Assembly (NCBI GenBank): GCA_018607905.1
Contig: JABBAP010000011.1
Span: forward strand, 1 to 64,000
Source: Paracoccaceae bacterium
GTDB taxonomy: Bacteria; Pseudomonadota; Alphaproteobacteria; Rhodobacterales; Rhodobacteraceae
Reading direction: 5' to 3'
Length of the DNA stretch: 64,000 nucleotides
Part shown: positions 27,949-35,744 of the stretch, piece by piece
Position numbering within the stretch: position 1 is the stretch's first letter
How the letters are laid out: every line of letters begins with the position of its first letter
Made by a program: the position numbers and the translations under genes
The notes under the pieces: generated by a model
Database searches by the model: none
The model's input: the letters and a program-made list of their open reading frames with translations, nothing else
What the model was told of the DNA's origin: nothing

Positions 27949-28073
27949 GGGTGCGTGGTTTTCCTCCCTGTTGACACGCACCTAACTTCGCGAACGGTTT
28001 GTTCTGATCCTCCCATCACAACAAACCGCGCAAACAGAAAAGACCGCAGTCCTCCCACTGCGGTCTTTTTTTG
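27949..28073 (+). ncRNA. Three CCTCCC-loop hairpins, CcsR/cuckoo-like small RNAs
   Basis: Three consecutive stem-loops each present CCTCCC. First: 8-bp stem (27950-27957 with 27975-27982), 17-base loop with CCTCCC at 27963-27968. Second: 9-bp stem (27995-28003 with 28020-28028) plus an inner 4-bp stem and an exact hexaloop CCTCCC (28009-28014). Third: 10-bp stem (28041-28050 with 28057-28066), exact hexaloop CCTCCC (28051-28056), then a T tract: this one is also the terminator. CcsR-type RNAs are processed from the transcript of a DUF1127 gene. Confidence 0.75.
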
Positions 28074-28097
28074 TCTCTTAAAACTGGGGTGATTGGC

Positions 28098-28421
28098 TTA
28101 CAGAACTTTTTCCTGAACAAACGCCATCACTGGATCACGCCACAACAATTTTGCAGCGATTTTGGATCCATCATCCCCGTCCGCCAGACGCGCAACTTTC
28201 TGATCAAATCCATCAACACCCAGTTCGTTTTCCATCACCACTTTGACCACCGTCATCGTGCCATACACAAACACCGCCATCACCGCGACTTTCATCCATG
28301 GCATCCGCACATTCACAGATAGCGCCCGTTTCAGCTTGTGGGTTTTGGTTGGTTTGAAATCAGGATCAACGCGCTGAAGGCGCTTATCAAACGATTTTAG
28401 ATTCTCGTCATTATGGGACAT
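28098..28421 (-). CDS. Small membrane protein, unknown function
   Basis: A 107-residue protein with an N-terminal hydrophilic part (residues 1-40, rich in Lys/Asp), one membrane segment at about 43-62 (MKVAVMAVFVYGTMTVVKVV) and a soluble C-terminus. No family recognised. It is convergent with the DUF1127-hairpin unit; the third hairpin could act as a terminator from both sides. About 200 bases upstream separate it from prmA and hold a perfect 12-base palindrome GCGCTTAAGCGC at 28453-28464. Confidence 0.6.
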   Translation of the reverse strand: MSHNDENLKSFDKRLQRVDPDFKPTKTHKLKRALSVNVRMPWMKVAVMAVFVYGTMTVVKVVMENELGVDGFDQKVARLADGDDGSKIAAKLLWRDPVMAFVQEKVL

Positions 28422-28619
28422 AAGCCAAATTCCTTGTTACTCGATACCGATGCGCGCTTAAGCGCGAAAATAAATGCGCAGCCCACATTCCACCCGCTTT
28501 CCCACACAAACACACGGGTCACACAGTCGGTACACACCGCGCAATGCCAAAGGCAAAGCGAAGAAATGCAGGCCGCTTAAGGAAAAATTAATTACAAAAT
28601 GGGGCGAAAAAGCGGCGAA

Positions 28620-29492
28620 TTACTTGCGCAATTGAAGACAGAGTGTTGACCATTCGCCAACAATCAAATGCTCCACAACACCAAATCCTTGCGCTGCATA
28701 GGCCGCTTTCACATCGTCTGCTTGCTCGTTCAATAGTCCAGACAGGATCACATAACCATCCGCAACACAGCTTGAACCCATATCTGGGGCCAAGGCAATC
28801 AGTGGCCCCTTCAGGATGTTGGCAAGGATCAAATCATAGGGCGCTTTGTCGCGCAAAATTGGATGTTCAAACCCAGCGCAGGTCACAACTTCGATGCGCC
28901 CGTCCAGATCGTTGCATTTCACATTTGCACTGGCGGTATCTGTCGCCACTTCGTCGATATCGCTTGCCAAAACCACGCCTGGCCAAATTTTCGCGGCCCC
29001 CATCGCCAAAACCGCAGTCCCGCAGCCCACGTCCACCACGTTTTTGCCCACAAACCCAGTTTCCGCCAGATTGTGCAGCGCCTGCAAACAGCCTTGCGTC
29101 GTGCCGTGATGCCCCGTGCCAAACGCCATTGCCGCTTCGATCAACAAAGGCACGCAATCAGCGGGCACATTATCCGCGTCGTGGCTGCCATACAGATGGA
29201 ACCGCCCTGCCGTGATCGGCGCCAATTCGCGCCGCACATGCGCCACCCAATCCGTTTCTGGCAGCTCAGACACCGCAAACGGGTTCGCGCCATTTGCTGC
29301 GGCCAACAAAGCCAGCCCAATCTCGTCAGGCGCTTCAACAAAATACACCCCAACTTCATAGGTCTTTGACCCGTCCTCGACCTCAAACACCCCAACGCCC
29401 GTGGGTTCAGGGATCAAGTTTTCGCACGCTTCTGCTAACGCATCCGCAGCGCGCTTGTCTTTCAAGGTGGTCAAAGCAGTAAACGTAGGCAT
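28620..29492 (-). CDS. prmA: Ribosomal protein L11 methyltransferase
   Basis: About 290 residues. The SAM-binding fold shows GTGHHGTTQGCLQAL, then VVDVGCGTAVLAMGAAKIW, and the substrate loop ANILKGPLIALAPD, all typical of PrmA. It trimethylates lysines of ribosomal protein L11 in the cytoplasm. The start ATG at 29492 has GGAG 6 bases ahead and is preferred to the ATG at 29504. The gene is alone; the next gene upstream is divergent. Confidence 0.9.
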   Translation of the reverse strand: MPTFTALTTLKDKRAADALAEACENLIPEPTGVGVFEVEDGSKTYEVGVYFVEAPDEIGLALLAAANGANPFAVSELPETDWVAHVRRELAPITAGRFHLYGSHDADNVPADCVPLLIEAAMAFGTGHHGTTQGCLQALHNLAETGFVGKNVVDVGCGTAVLAMGAAKIWPGVVLASDIDEVATDTASANVKCNDLDGRIEVVTCAGFEHPILRDKAPYDLILANILKGPLIALAPDMGSSCVADGYVILSGLLNEQADDVKAAYAAQGFGVVEHLIVGEWSTLCLQLRK

Positions 29493-29672
29493 ATCAGGCT
29501 CCATTCAAGGTTCTGCATCGCTTATGGGGCTGCACCGCCTGCGTCAAGGTGATCGGCGTTTGGAAATGCCTGTCCACGGGGCTAGATTTTTGCGTCCAGC
29601 TTGTTGTGCACGACAATAGCGAATATAAAGCGATGGAATTATTACAAATTCGCCAGAAAACGGAGAATATTT

Positions 29673-29993
29673 ATGAAAAAAGCATTTCATTTAGTTGCGA
29701 ATATTCTTGTATTTATTGCCTTGGCAACATCGGCCCATGCAACAGTCGGCTGCACGATTGTATCTCAAACCGTTGGTGCAACCACGGCCCCGCTTTTCCA
29801 AGATCCCGATGAAACATCAGACATCCTGCGCGACATTCCTCTTGGCGATATCGTGCGGTATCCAGATTCTGATTTTGCACCCTCACAAGCCGAGGGTTGG
29901 CTTTGGGTCCGCCACGACATCACCCAAGAATCGATCTGGCAGAGCGGGATTTTCGGCTGGATCAAGGAAGAGAACGCCTCGATCTGTGGCTAG
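29673..29993 (+). CDS. Small secreted SH3-like protein
   Basis: A 106-residue protein. The signal peptide covers about residues 1-23 (SAHA-T) and the mature part resembles a bacterial SH3 domain: VGATTAPLFQDPDETSDIL, then LGDIVRYPDSDF, EGWLWVRH and FGWIKEENASICG. Such domains bind cell-wall fragments or other surface ligands. GGAG lies 7 bases before the ATG at 29673. The frame is open upstream to 29601. It overlaps the upstream extension of the DUF3137 gene, which suggests a linked pair. Confidence 0.65.
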   Translation: MKKAFHLVANILVFIALATSAHATVGCTIVSQTVGATTAPLFQDPDETSDILRDIPLGDIVRYPDSDFAPSQAEGWLWVRHDITQESIWQSGIFGWIKEENASICG

Positions 29994-30040
29994 CATCCAG
30001 CCGCCATTTAAGTTCGCCATTTTATCAGGAGTCCCAAAGT

Positions 30041-31024
30041 ATCGAACACTTCACATTTAACGAACGCGAAGATTACGAAAAAGGCTTTGCCAAGCTCTAT
30101 GACCAAGAAATCGCGCCCTACTTGCGTGACAAAGAAACACATCGCCAAGCCGCAATCACGCGCAGTAAACGCTGGATTGCGCTCGTGCTCGCTATCACCG
30201 CATTTCTTGCGTTGCAGGCCTATAAAATTGATCCAATCTTGCCAATATTCCCAACCTTTTTTGGCTTGATGGGCGTCTTGTTTCTTTACCTCAGCCGAAC
30301 GGGAAAGGTGCAAAAAGAAATCACCCAAACCTTGCGTCCGATCCTGTGCGAATTCTTTCCTGATACCGAATATTCGGACCTCGCGCCAACCACCGATTTC
30401 TCGGCTGATACCCTTCGCGGGTTGAACATTATCCCAACAGCCGATCACAGCAATTTCGGGCCCTCCATCACCGGAGCATGGCGCGACACGCCGTATCTGT
30501 TGACCAAAGCCTCTTTTTACAATGAACGCCGCGACAATGACGGGGACAGCAAAAGGGAACGGGTGTTCAGCGGCATCATTTTGCAAATCGACTGTGTCAT
30601 CGACATGCCGACAATCGTGTTTTACCCCGATTTTGGCAAAACCATGAACAAACTTTATGGCTGGGCCACGCGCAACAAACGGCCCGACCATAAACTCACC
30701 CTTCCCGACCCCGAAATAGAAAAAGTGTTTGAGGTTTACACAGACGACCTTGATGAAGCCAACGCCCGCCTAAGCCCTGATTTCGGAACAAAACTGCTGT
30801 CTTTCTCGCGTGATTACCAGAAGGTGAAAAAGCACATTTCCGCAGCATTTAGGGGCCGAAAATTTTACCTCGCCATCGACTTACCCCATGATTTTATGAA
30901 CTTTGATGTTGGAAATAGACCGCTCAGCGAAGCTAACGAAGCCATTCACAAAGCCCTGTCAGATATCATGATCCCGTGCAAAATTATCGACATTCTCCTT
31001 GATCCTGAGCCTGAAATCCCCTAG
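30041..31024 (+). CDS. DUF3137-like membrane protein, start codon uncertain
   Basis: About 330 residues. After an N-terminal acidic helix (NEREDYEKGFAKLYDQEIAPYL) come two membrane segments near residues 45-85, then a long soluble domain with conserved RVFSGIILQID, WATRNKR, DDLDEANARLS and GRKFYLAIDLPHDF. This is the DUF3137 layout. The frame is open from 29897, but the only ribosome site, AGGAG at 30027-30031, is followed after 9 bases by ATC (30041), not ATG, GTG or TTG. Translation might start at this ATC, or upstream within the SH3-like gene. Function unknown. Confidence 0.6.
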   Translation: MEHFTFNEREDYEKGFAKLYDQEIAPYLRDKETHRQAAITRSKRWIALVLAITAFLALQAYKIDPILPIFPTFFGLMGVLFLYLSRTGKVQKEITQTLRPILCEFFPDTEYSDLAPTTDFSADTLRGLNIIPTADHSNFGPSITGAWRDTPYLLTKASFYNERRDNDGDSKRERVFSGIILQIDCVIDMPTIVFYPDFGKTMNKLYGWATRNKRPDHKLTLPDPEIEKVFEVYTDDLDEANARLSPDFGTKLLSFSRDYQKVKKHISAAFRGRKFYLAIDLPHDFMNFDVGNRPLSEANEAIHKALSDIMIPCKIIDILLDPEPEIP

Positions 31025-31109
31025 CGCCGTTTCGCCTTGTCTTGCGGCATCGCTTACACTGGGGCTGCTCAATCAACCTCCATGATGTGAAAGTTACAGC
31101 AACACTTCC

Positions 31110-31313
31110 CTATCCTTCACGCCCCCACGGTATTCTTGCCCAAACCACTTCGTGAACGAAATACGAAATAAAACCTGCCACCGCGCCGACCACTGCAATG
31201 CCACTACTTGCCGCAATTGAGCCCGTGAACAGAAATCCAATCAACGCCATCGAAAACAATCCTGCAATTTGCCAAGTTACCGCCTTGGTGAAGAGTCTGA
31301 GTGTGCTGTCCAT
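31110..31313 (-). CDS. DUF2061 membrane protein
   Basis: A 67-residue protein matching the short DUF2061 family: RLFTKAVTWQIAGLFSMALIG then a second membrane segment, and the end FVHEVVWARIPWGREG. Two membrane segments. The family sits in the inner membrane, sometimes beside cysteine or sulfate genes, with unknown function. The gene stands alone, 121 bases from the XRE-type regulator gene that is transcribed the other way. Confidence 0.75.
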   Translation of the reverse strand: MDSTLRLFTKAVTWQIAGLFSMALIGFLFTGSIAASSGIAVVGAVAGFISYFVHEVVWARIPWGREG

Positions 31314-31434
31314 TGGTGTGTTTCCATTAAAGTTTCGATCTTCATGGAGTATCTGCGCAAAGCAATATTGGACATTAGGTGAATTTGCTGCTTAAACATC
31401 ATTATGTGGACTTTTATCTGCATAGGTGAATTTA

Positions 31435-32277
31435 ATGGACAAACGAGATCGCGCTGAAATTTTCCGAACGCGCCTCCAACAGGCGATGTCCCTTAAAAAC
31501 GTGACAAGAAGCGCGCTTTCCAGAACAACGCAGACGGATCGCTCGACCATTGGTCAACTTCTCAAGGATGATCATCCGCGCCTCCCCAACGCACAACTGG
31601 CCGCCGATCTAGCCGTTGCCCTCAGCGTCAGCACCGATTGGCTGCTTGGGCTGACAAATCGGCCAGAAACCCCGGGCGATATCGTTGCGGCCGCAATGTC
31701 CCTCAGCCCCGCTGAACGCACCTCCGCAGATGAACAACTGCTCGCTTGGCACCAAGAGGCCGCAGGCTATAAAGTGCGTCACGTTCCCGCTACACTGCCT
31801 GATATCCTGAAAACGAAAGACATGCTGAATTGGGAATACGCGTCCTTCCAAGACCGCCGATTGCCAGAGGCATTCGATGCGATGCAAGATCAACTAGATT
31901 GGTTATCCTCAGGCGTGTCTGATTATGAAATCGCCCTACCCATCCACGAGATCGAAGCCTGCGCAGCGGGAACTGCTTACTACAAAAACGCCAGCAAAAG
32001 CATCCGTCACGAACAGCTGAATTTCATTGCAGAACATTGCGATCAGATGTTCCCAAGGCTTCGGATTTTCCTGTTTGATGCGCACACCGTGTTCAGTTCG
32101 CCAGTTACCCTGTTCGGCCCAAATCTGGCCGTTGTCTATGTCGGGCAATGTTATCTCGCATTCCGCGAAATCGAGCGGGTGAAATCTTTGACCAATCATT
32201 TTGATTGGCTCGTGCGCGAAGCGGTCATAGATGCGCGCAACGTGCCGACATACATCCGCTCACTCATTCACGTCTAA
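31435..32277 (+). CDS. XRE-family helix-turn-helix regulator
   Basis: About 280 residues. Residues 10-75 are a Cro/C1-type helix-turn-helix (SRTTQTDRSTIGQLLKDDHPRL, then NAQLAADLAVALSVSTDWLLG). The remaining 200 residues have an unidentified all-alpha/beta sensor-like domain with no membrane segment. The ATG at 31435 has AGGTG 7 bases before it and is preferred to the GTG at 31426. Targets are unknown; the gene is divergent from the DUF2061 gene and could control it. Confidence 0.75.
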   Translation: MDKRDRAEIFRTRLQQAMSLKNVTRSALSRTTQTDRSTIGQLLKDDHPRLPNAQLAADLAVALSVSTDWLLGLTNRPETPGDIVAAAMSLSPAERTSADEQLLAWHQEAAGYKVRHVPATLPDILKTKDMLNWEYASFQDRRLPEAFDAMQDQLDWLSSGVSDYEIALPIHEIEACAAGTAYYKNASKSIRHEQLNFIAEHCDQMFPRLRIFLFDAHTVFSSPVTLFGPNLAVVYVGQCYLAFREIERVKSLTNHFDWLVREAVIDARNVPTYIRSLIHV

Positions 32278-32285
32278 ACACGCCG

Positions 32286-32822
32286 TCAGTCCTTCGAATA
32301 TCTCGCACTCGCCTGCAGCTCGTCCAATGGCACCGCTCGGGCAAGGGTCTCTGACACCACAACACGTCCCAAATTTGATAGATACAGCAACACAGCACGC
32401 CCATCCGCCTGTGCATCTGGCCATCCCGCCTCGCGCAGCGTGTTTGCAAGATAGTCCAAACGCATCTGGTCCACCGCCTCAACCCGCGCCGCCACGCCTT
32501 TATTTGACGCCGCCCACGCCCTGATCCCACGTTCAAGCGATGGGTCCGCTTGATGCGCAATTTCCAGCAAACGATCCAGACGCGCCCCGCCCGGTTCCAC
32601 TTGTTCAATACGGGCCACAACATCGCCCGTCGCAAATCGAACCCACTCATCCAGCACCGCCGTTTGAAACGACGCCAAATTTTCGAAATGCCAGTAAAAA
32701 CTGCCCCGCGACACAGCCAACTTGGCCGCAAGACGATCCGCCTTCAGGGCCGCCGGGCCGTCTTTGGCCAGCGCCTGCAACCCTGCGCCGACCCAATCTT
32801 GTTTTTTCAATCGTTTGTTCAT
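32286..32822 (-). CDS. TetR-family transcriptional repressor
   Basis: A 178-residue TetR regulator. Helix-turn-helix: KLAVSRGSFYWHFENLASFQTA at about residues 33-54, a standard S-R-G-S-F-Y-W-H-F motif. The ligand-binding part is not classifiable. Divergent from the small membrane-protein gene at 32901, with two palindromes CCATACAG-N2-CTGTATGG-type between them (see operators). The layout is typical of a locally acting repressor of itself and of the adjacent gene. Confidence 0.85.
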   Translation of the reverse strand: MNKRLKKQDWVGAGLQALAKDGPAALKADRLAAKLAVSRGSFYWHFENLASFQTAVLDEWVRFATGDVVARIEQVEPGGARLDRLLEIAHQADPSLERGIRAWAASNKGVAARVEAVDQMRLDYLANTLREAGWPDAQADGRAVLLYLSNLGRVVVSETLARAVPLDELQASARYSKD

Positions 32823-32829
32823 GGCTCAA

Positions 32830-32847
32830 CCATACAGTTGTGTATTG
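32830..32847. promoter_or_regulatory. Imperfect operator at the tetR start
   Basis: CCATACAG-TT-GTGTATTG is an imperfect form of the perfect palindrome at 32874-32891: the first arm is identical and the second arm matches at 6 of 8 positions. It lies 8 bases upstream of the tetR start codon, and overlaps a possible -35 TTGACG (32846-32851) for the opposite gene. Confidence 0.65.
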
Positions 32848-32873
32848 ACGAGGCCAAGCCGATATGTCAAAAA

Positions 32874-32891
32874 CCATACAGAACTGTATGG
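32874..32891. promoter_or_regulatory. Perfect palindromic operator of TetR
   Basis: CCATACAG-AA-CTGTATGG, 8-bp arms with a 2-bp centre, 9 bases before the start of the membrane-protein gene at 32901. Arm length and spacing fit a TetR dimer site. Occupancy here would block the membrane-protein promoter and its translation start. Confidence 0.75.
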
Positions 32892-32900
32892 AGAGTAAAA

Positions 32901-33248
32901 ATGCCCCACCTCTGGACCATCGCTGGTATCCTTGTGATCGCAATTTCCGTGTTTCATTGCATCTTGGGCGTCACCCAAGTGGCACCCACAATCAAGGTCG
33001 CTCCCTCAGCCTACAAACGCTTGTTCGCGGCATTCTTTGTGATCAGCGGCGCATATTGGGCCCTTGGCGGCGCAGCGCTCGTCGCTTTTGCTAACGGCGA
33101 ACCAACGCCTCTGCGCACTGCAATCGCCATTTTCACCTGTTTTATGTTCGCCAGCGGTGCCGCCGCAAACGCTTGGGCCACACGCGGGCGTCATTTCGGT
33201 TGGGCCGCGCTCCTACTCGTCACGATCCTCGTTGCAATCGGGTATTAA
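32901..33248 (+). CDS. Small membrane protein controlled by the TetR repressor
   Basis: A 115-residue protein with four membrane segments (about residues 5-24, 38-62, 68-86, 94-113). Not a recognised transporter; resembles small integral proteins of the DoxX/DUF-type. GGAG lies 8 bases before the ATG. Divergent from the TetR gene with the two operators in between, so it is probably the repressor's regulated target. Function unknown. Confidence 0.65.
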   Translation: MPHLWTIAGILVIAISVFHCILGVTQVAPTIKVAPSAYKRLFAAFFVISGAYWALGGAALVAFANGEPTPLRTAIAIFTCFMFASGAAANAWATRGRHFGWAALLLVTILVAIGY

Positions 33249-33272
33249 CTTACATCGATCCGCCGCCCAAAA

Positions 33273-33689
33273 TCAGTGCGTCGCGTCCCAGCTTATTTTT
33301 GCAAATCCCAACTGCGTGGCCGCAGTCCTTTGGTGACCAGTCAGCCCATCCCACCCCAGTTCATCGCTCAACGGCGCTGATTTTTCACCACTCCACCGCG
33401 CCGCGTCCCAGCCCAAAACCGTCCAATTCTTGCGTTGCAGATCGCTCATATCTTCCCAAGAATAGGTTTCCCACGCCCCTACATCTGATGGGTTGGTGGC
33501 AGGTTCAGCCTTGGCAACAATTGGTTTTACGACCTTTTTCTTGACCACTTCTTTCTGTGGCGCGTCGGCCTCTTTATCGACACACACACCCCCGACAAAG
33601 CTTTTGCACTCAGCCCGCGCACCCCCCGTTGAAACGCCAAGCGTAAGGATACAAAGGCAAAGTGATCGGGACAATCCAGCACGCATCAT
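33273..33689 (-). CDS. Secreted protein with two W-QR-LG-W repeats
   Basis: A 138-residue protein. The signal peptide is about residues 1-26 (ARA-E), with two cysteines just after. After a Lys/Pro/Val-rich linker come two units of the same spacing: W78-x6-Q85-R86-x5-L92-G93-x5-W99 and W113-x6-Q120-R121-x5-L127-G128-x5-W134. Units repeat every 35 residues. I recall similar short motifs in proteins from marine organisms, but cannot name a family. Function unknown; presumably envelope or periplasmic. Confidence 0.65.
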   Translation of the reverse strand: MMRAGLSRSLCLCILTLGVSTGGARAECKSFVGGVCVDKEADAPQKEVVKKKVVKPIVAKAEPATNPSDVGAWETYSWEDMSDLQRKNWTVLGWDAARWSGEKSAPLSDELGWDGLTGHQRTAATQLGFAKISWDATH

Positions 33690-33787
33690 CGTAAATTCCT
33701 TAAATTAAAGCAGGCATTTGGGCCAAACCCAAAGCGTAATGTGCAGGCGTCCTTTCGTCCAGCTGATCATTCAAAATCAAGCGTGGC

Positions 33788-34435
33788 CTAAACCCCGACA
33801 CCAATCGGGCACGTCACCCCTGTCCCGCCAATGCCGCAGTACCCGCTGGGGTTTTTTGCCAGATATTGCTGGTGATAATCCTCGGCATAGAAAAACGTCG
33901 GCACGTCCAAAATCTCGGTTGTGATCGCACCGTACCCCTTTTCACGCAAACGCGGTGCAAAGGCCTCGCGCGATGCTTTCGCGGCCTCTGCCTGCGTGTC
34001 AGAATAGGTATAAATTCCGCTGCGATACTGCGTGCCGCGATCATTGCCTTGGCGCATGCCTTGCGTTGGATCATGCCCTTCCCAAAACACCGTCAACAAC
34101 TGCTCGTATGAAATCACGTTGGGGTTAAACACCACCAAAACCACTTCGTTATGGCCCGTATTTCCGCTGCACACCTCTTGATAGGTCGCGTTTGGCGTAG
34201 AGCCAGCCGCATAGCCAACAGCCGTCACCCAAACGCCTTCAATGCCCCAAAACATGCGTTCCACACCCCAAAAACACCCCATGCCGAACATGGCTTGTTC
34301 CATTCCTTGCGGGATCGCTCCTTGCAACGGTCGCCCGTTCACAAAATGCATTTCCGCCGTCGGAACAGGCGTTGCGCGCCCTGGCAAACAATTCGCAGCA
34401 CTTGGAACACCGGTCGGTTTTGAAGAAAAGAACAT
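33788..34435 (-). CDS. msrA: Peptide-methionine (S)-S-oxide reductase
   Basis: About 215 residues. The active motif [13 protein letters not shown] (the GCFWG catalytic cysteine) is at about residues 51-63, and the later [16 protein letters not shown] contains the resolving cysteine region. It reduces S-form methionine sulfoxide in proteins. The ATG at 34435 (M-F-F-S-S-K) gives the usual length, so I prefer it to the longer upstream frame. The next gene, yghU-like, is on the same strand 80 bases upstream; both fit oxidative-stress defence. Confidence 0.93.
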   Translation of the reverse strand: MFFSSKPTGVPSAANCLPGRATPVPTAEMHFVNGRPLQGAIPQGMEQAMFGMGCFWGVERMFWGIEGVWVTAVGYAAGSTPNATYQEVCSGNTGHNEVVLVVFNPNVISYEQLLTVFWEGHDPTQGMRQGNDRGTQYRSGIYTYSDTQAEAAKASREAFAPRLREKGYGAITTEILDVPTFFYAEDYHQQYLAKNPSGYCGIGGTGVTCPIGVGV

Positions 34436-34516
34436 GGGACATCTCCTATTTGTTAGGTCAGATGTAGTCTGTTGCGGGGCGCATTTCCACCCGCCCCGCA
34501 ATTTCGTGATCAGGGC

Positions 34517-35392
34517 TTAACTTTCAGCCGCTTCAATCTTGTCTTGTGTCTTGGTGTCAAAATCAGACGCATCATGGCGTTCGCGCAATTGTTCATCTAA
34601 CGGGCCAAACGCACGGTTCACCATCCGCCCGCGAATTACCGCAGGGCGTGCGGCTATCTGATCTGTCCAACGCTTCACATTTTTATAGGATGCCGTGTCC
34701 AAAAACGTGCCAGCATCATCATAAATCTTGCCCTGTGACAGCAATCCATACCAAGGCCAAACCGCCATATCCGCAATCGAATACTCCGATCCGCCCAGAT
34801 ATTCTGCCTCGCCCAAACGACGATCCAAAACGTCCAACTGCCGCTTCACTTCCATCGCAAAACGGTTGATCGGGTATTCAAACTTTTCGGGCGCATAGGC
34901 ATAAAAGTGGCCAAAACCACCGCCCAAATACGGCGCAGACCCCATCAACCAGAACAACCAAGACATCGCCTCGGTGCGCTCTGTCGGATCTTTGGGCAAG
35001 AACGCGCCAAATTTTTCCGCTAGATACAGCATGATCGACGCGCTCTCAAAAATCCGCGTCGGCGGCGTGGTGGAATGATCCATCATCGCTGGAATTTTCG
35101 AGTTTGGGTTCACGTCCACAAACCCGCTGCCAAACTGATCGCCTTCACCGATGTTGATCAGCCAAGCATCATATTCCGCGCCGGCATGGCCCAGCGCCAA
35201 CAGCTCCTCCAACATCACCGTCACCTTCACACCGTTTGGCGTGGCCAGTGAATACAATTGCAACGGATGTTTGCCGACTTGCAGCTCTACTTCGCTCGTT
35301 GGGCCCGCAATCGGGCGGTTGATACTGGCAAACTTGCCACCGCTTTCAGTGTCCCAAGTCCAGACTTTCGGGGGTACATATTCTTCAGACAT
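34517..35392 (-). CDS. YghU-type glutathione S-transferase
   Basis: A 291-residue glutathione transferase of the YghU/Nu class: long N-terminal extension (KVWTWDTESGGKFASINRP), the thioredoxin-like glutathione site (QLYSLATPNGVKVTVMLEE; VDVNPNSKIPAMMD; ESASIMLYLAEKFG) and an alpha-helical C-terminal domain with FWLMGSAPYLGGGFGHFY, which is the conserved YghU segment. Nu-class enzymes reduce disulfide compounds or organic peroxides with glutathione. On the same strand as msrA. Confidence 0.85.
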   Translation of the reverse strand: MSEEYVPPKVWTWDTESGGKFASINRPIAGPTSEVELQVGKHPLQLYSLATPNGVKVTVMLEELLALGHAGAEYDAWLINIGEGDQFGSGFVDVNPNSKIPAMMDHSTTPPTRIFESASIMLYLAEKFGAFLPKDPTERTEAMSWLFWLMGSAPYLGGGFGHFYAYAPEKFEYPINRFAMEVKRQLDVLDRRLGEAEYLGGSEYSIADMAVWPWYGLLSQGKIYDDAGTFLDTASYKNVKRWTDQIAARPAVIRGRMVNRAFGPLDEQLRERHDASDFDTKTQDKIEAAES

Positions 35393-35658
35393 AGCTGTCT
35401 CCTTAAATGATCGTTGCCCCTAAACTAGGCCCGCATCAAAGAAAGTACAAAGCCCATTTTTGCGACGCTGCGTTGCGACTTTGGCAACCTTCCGCTCAGT
35501 CAAAAACAATCGTTACCTAAAATTGAATAGGTGTGGTACCAAGCACCATAGGTTGACCTACGCCACTCTGTGCACTAACTGCAGACATCGCGTATTCTAC
35601 TCACTTTACGGGTGTAGGTCGCTCTGGCTTGGCGTGTGGAACAGACACGTCGGGTCCT

Positions 35659-35725
35659 CGCAAATCCGACCCCAAAATGGATTTGCGATCTTGCGTGCAG
35701 GTGACATCAAGCACCACCTGCACGC
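35659..35725. other. Two strong hairpins in a 352-base gap
   Basis: The gap 35393-35744 has no convincing gene. It contains two inverted repeats: CGCAAATCC (35659-35667) with GGATTTGCG (35679-35687), and GCGTGCAGGTG (35693-35703) with CACCTGCACGC (35715-35725). A competing pairing GGGTC/GACCC overlaps the first stem. Neither has a T tract directly after it, so they do not look like simple terminators. They lie past the 3' end of the amidohydrolase gene. Possible RNA element or protein-binding sites. Confidence 0.45.
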
Positions 35726-35744
35726 CACTATCCCCATTTTTGCG

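Noticed and set aside
28453-28464. Perfect palindrome GCGCTTAAGCGC as an operator
   Set aside because: It is short, GC-flanked and in the 5' region of the small membrane-protein gene, but has no second copy or promoter tie, so it is noted only.
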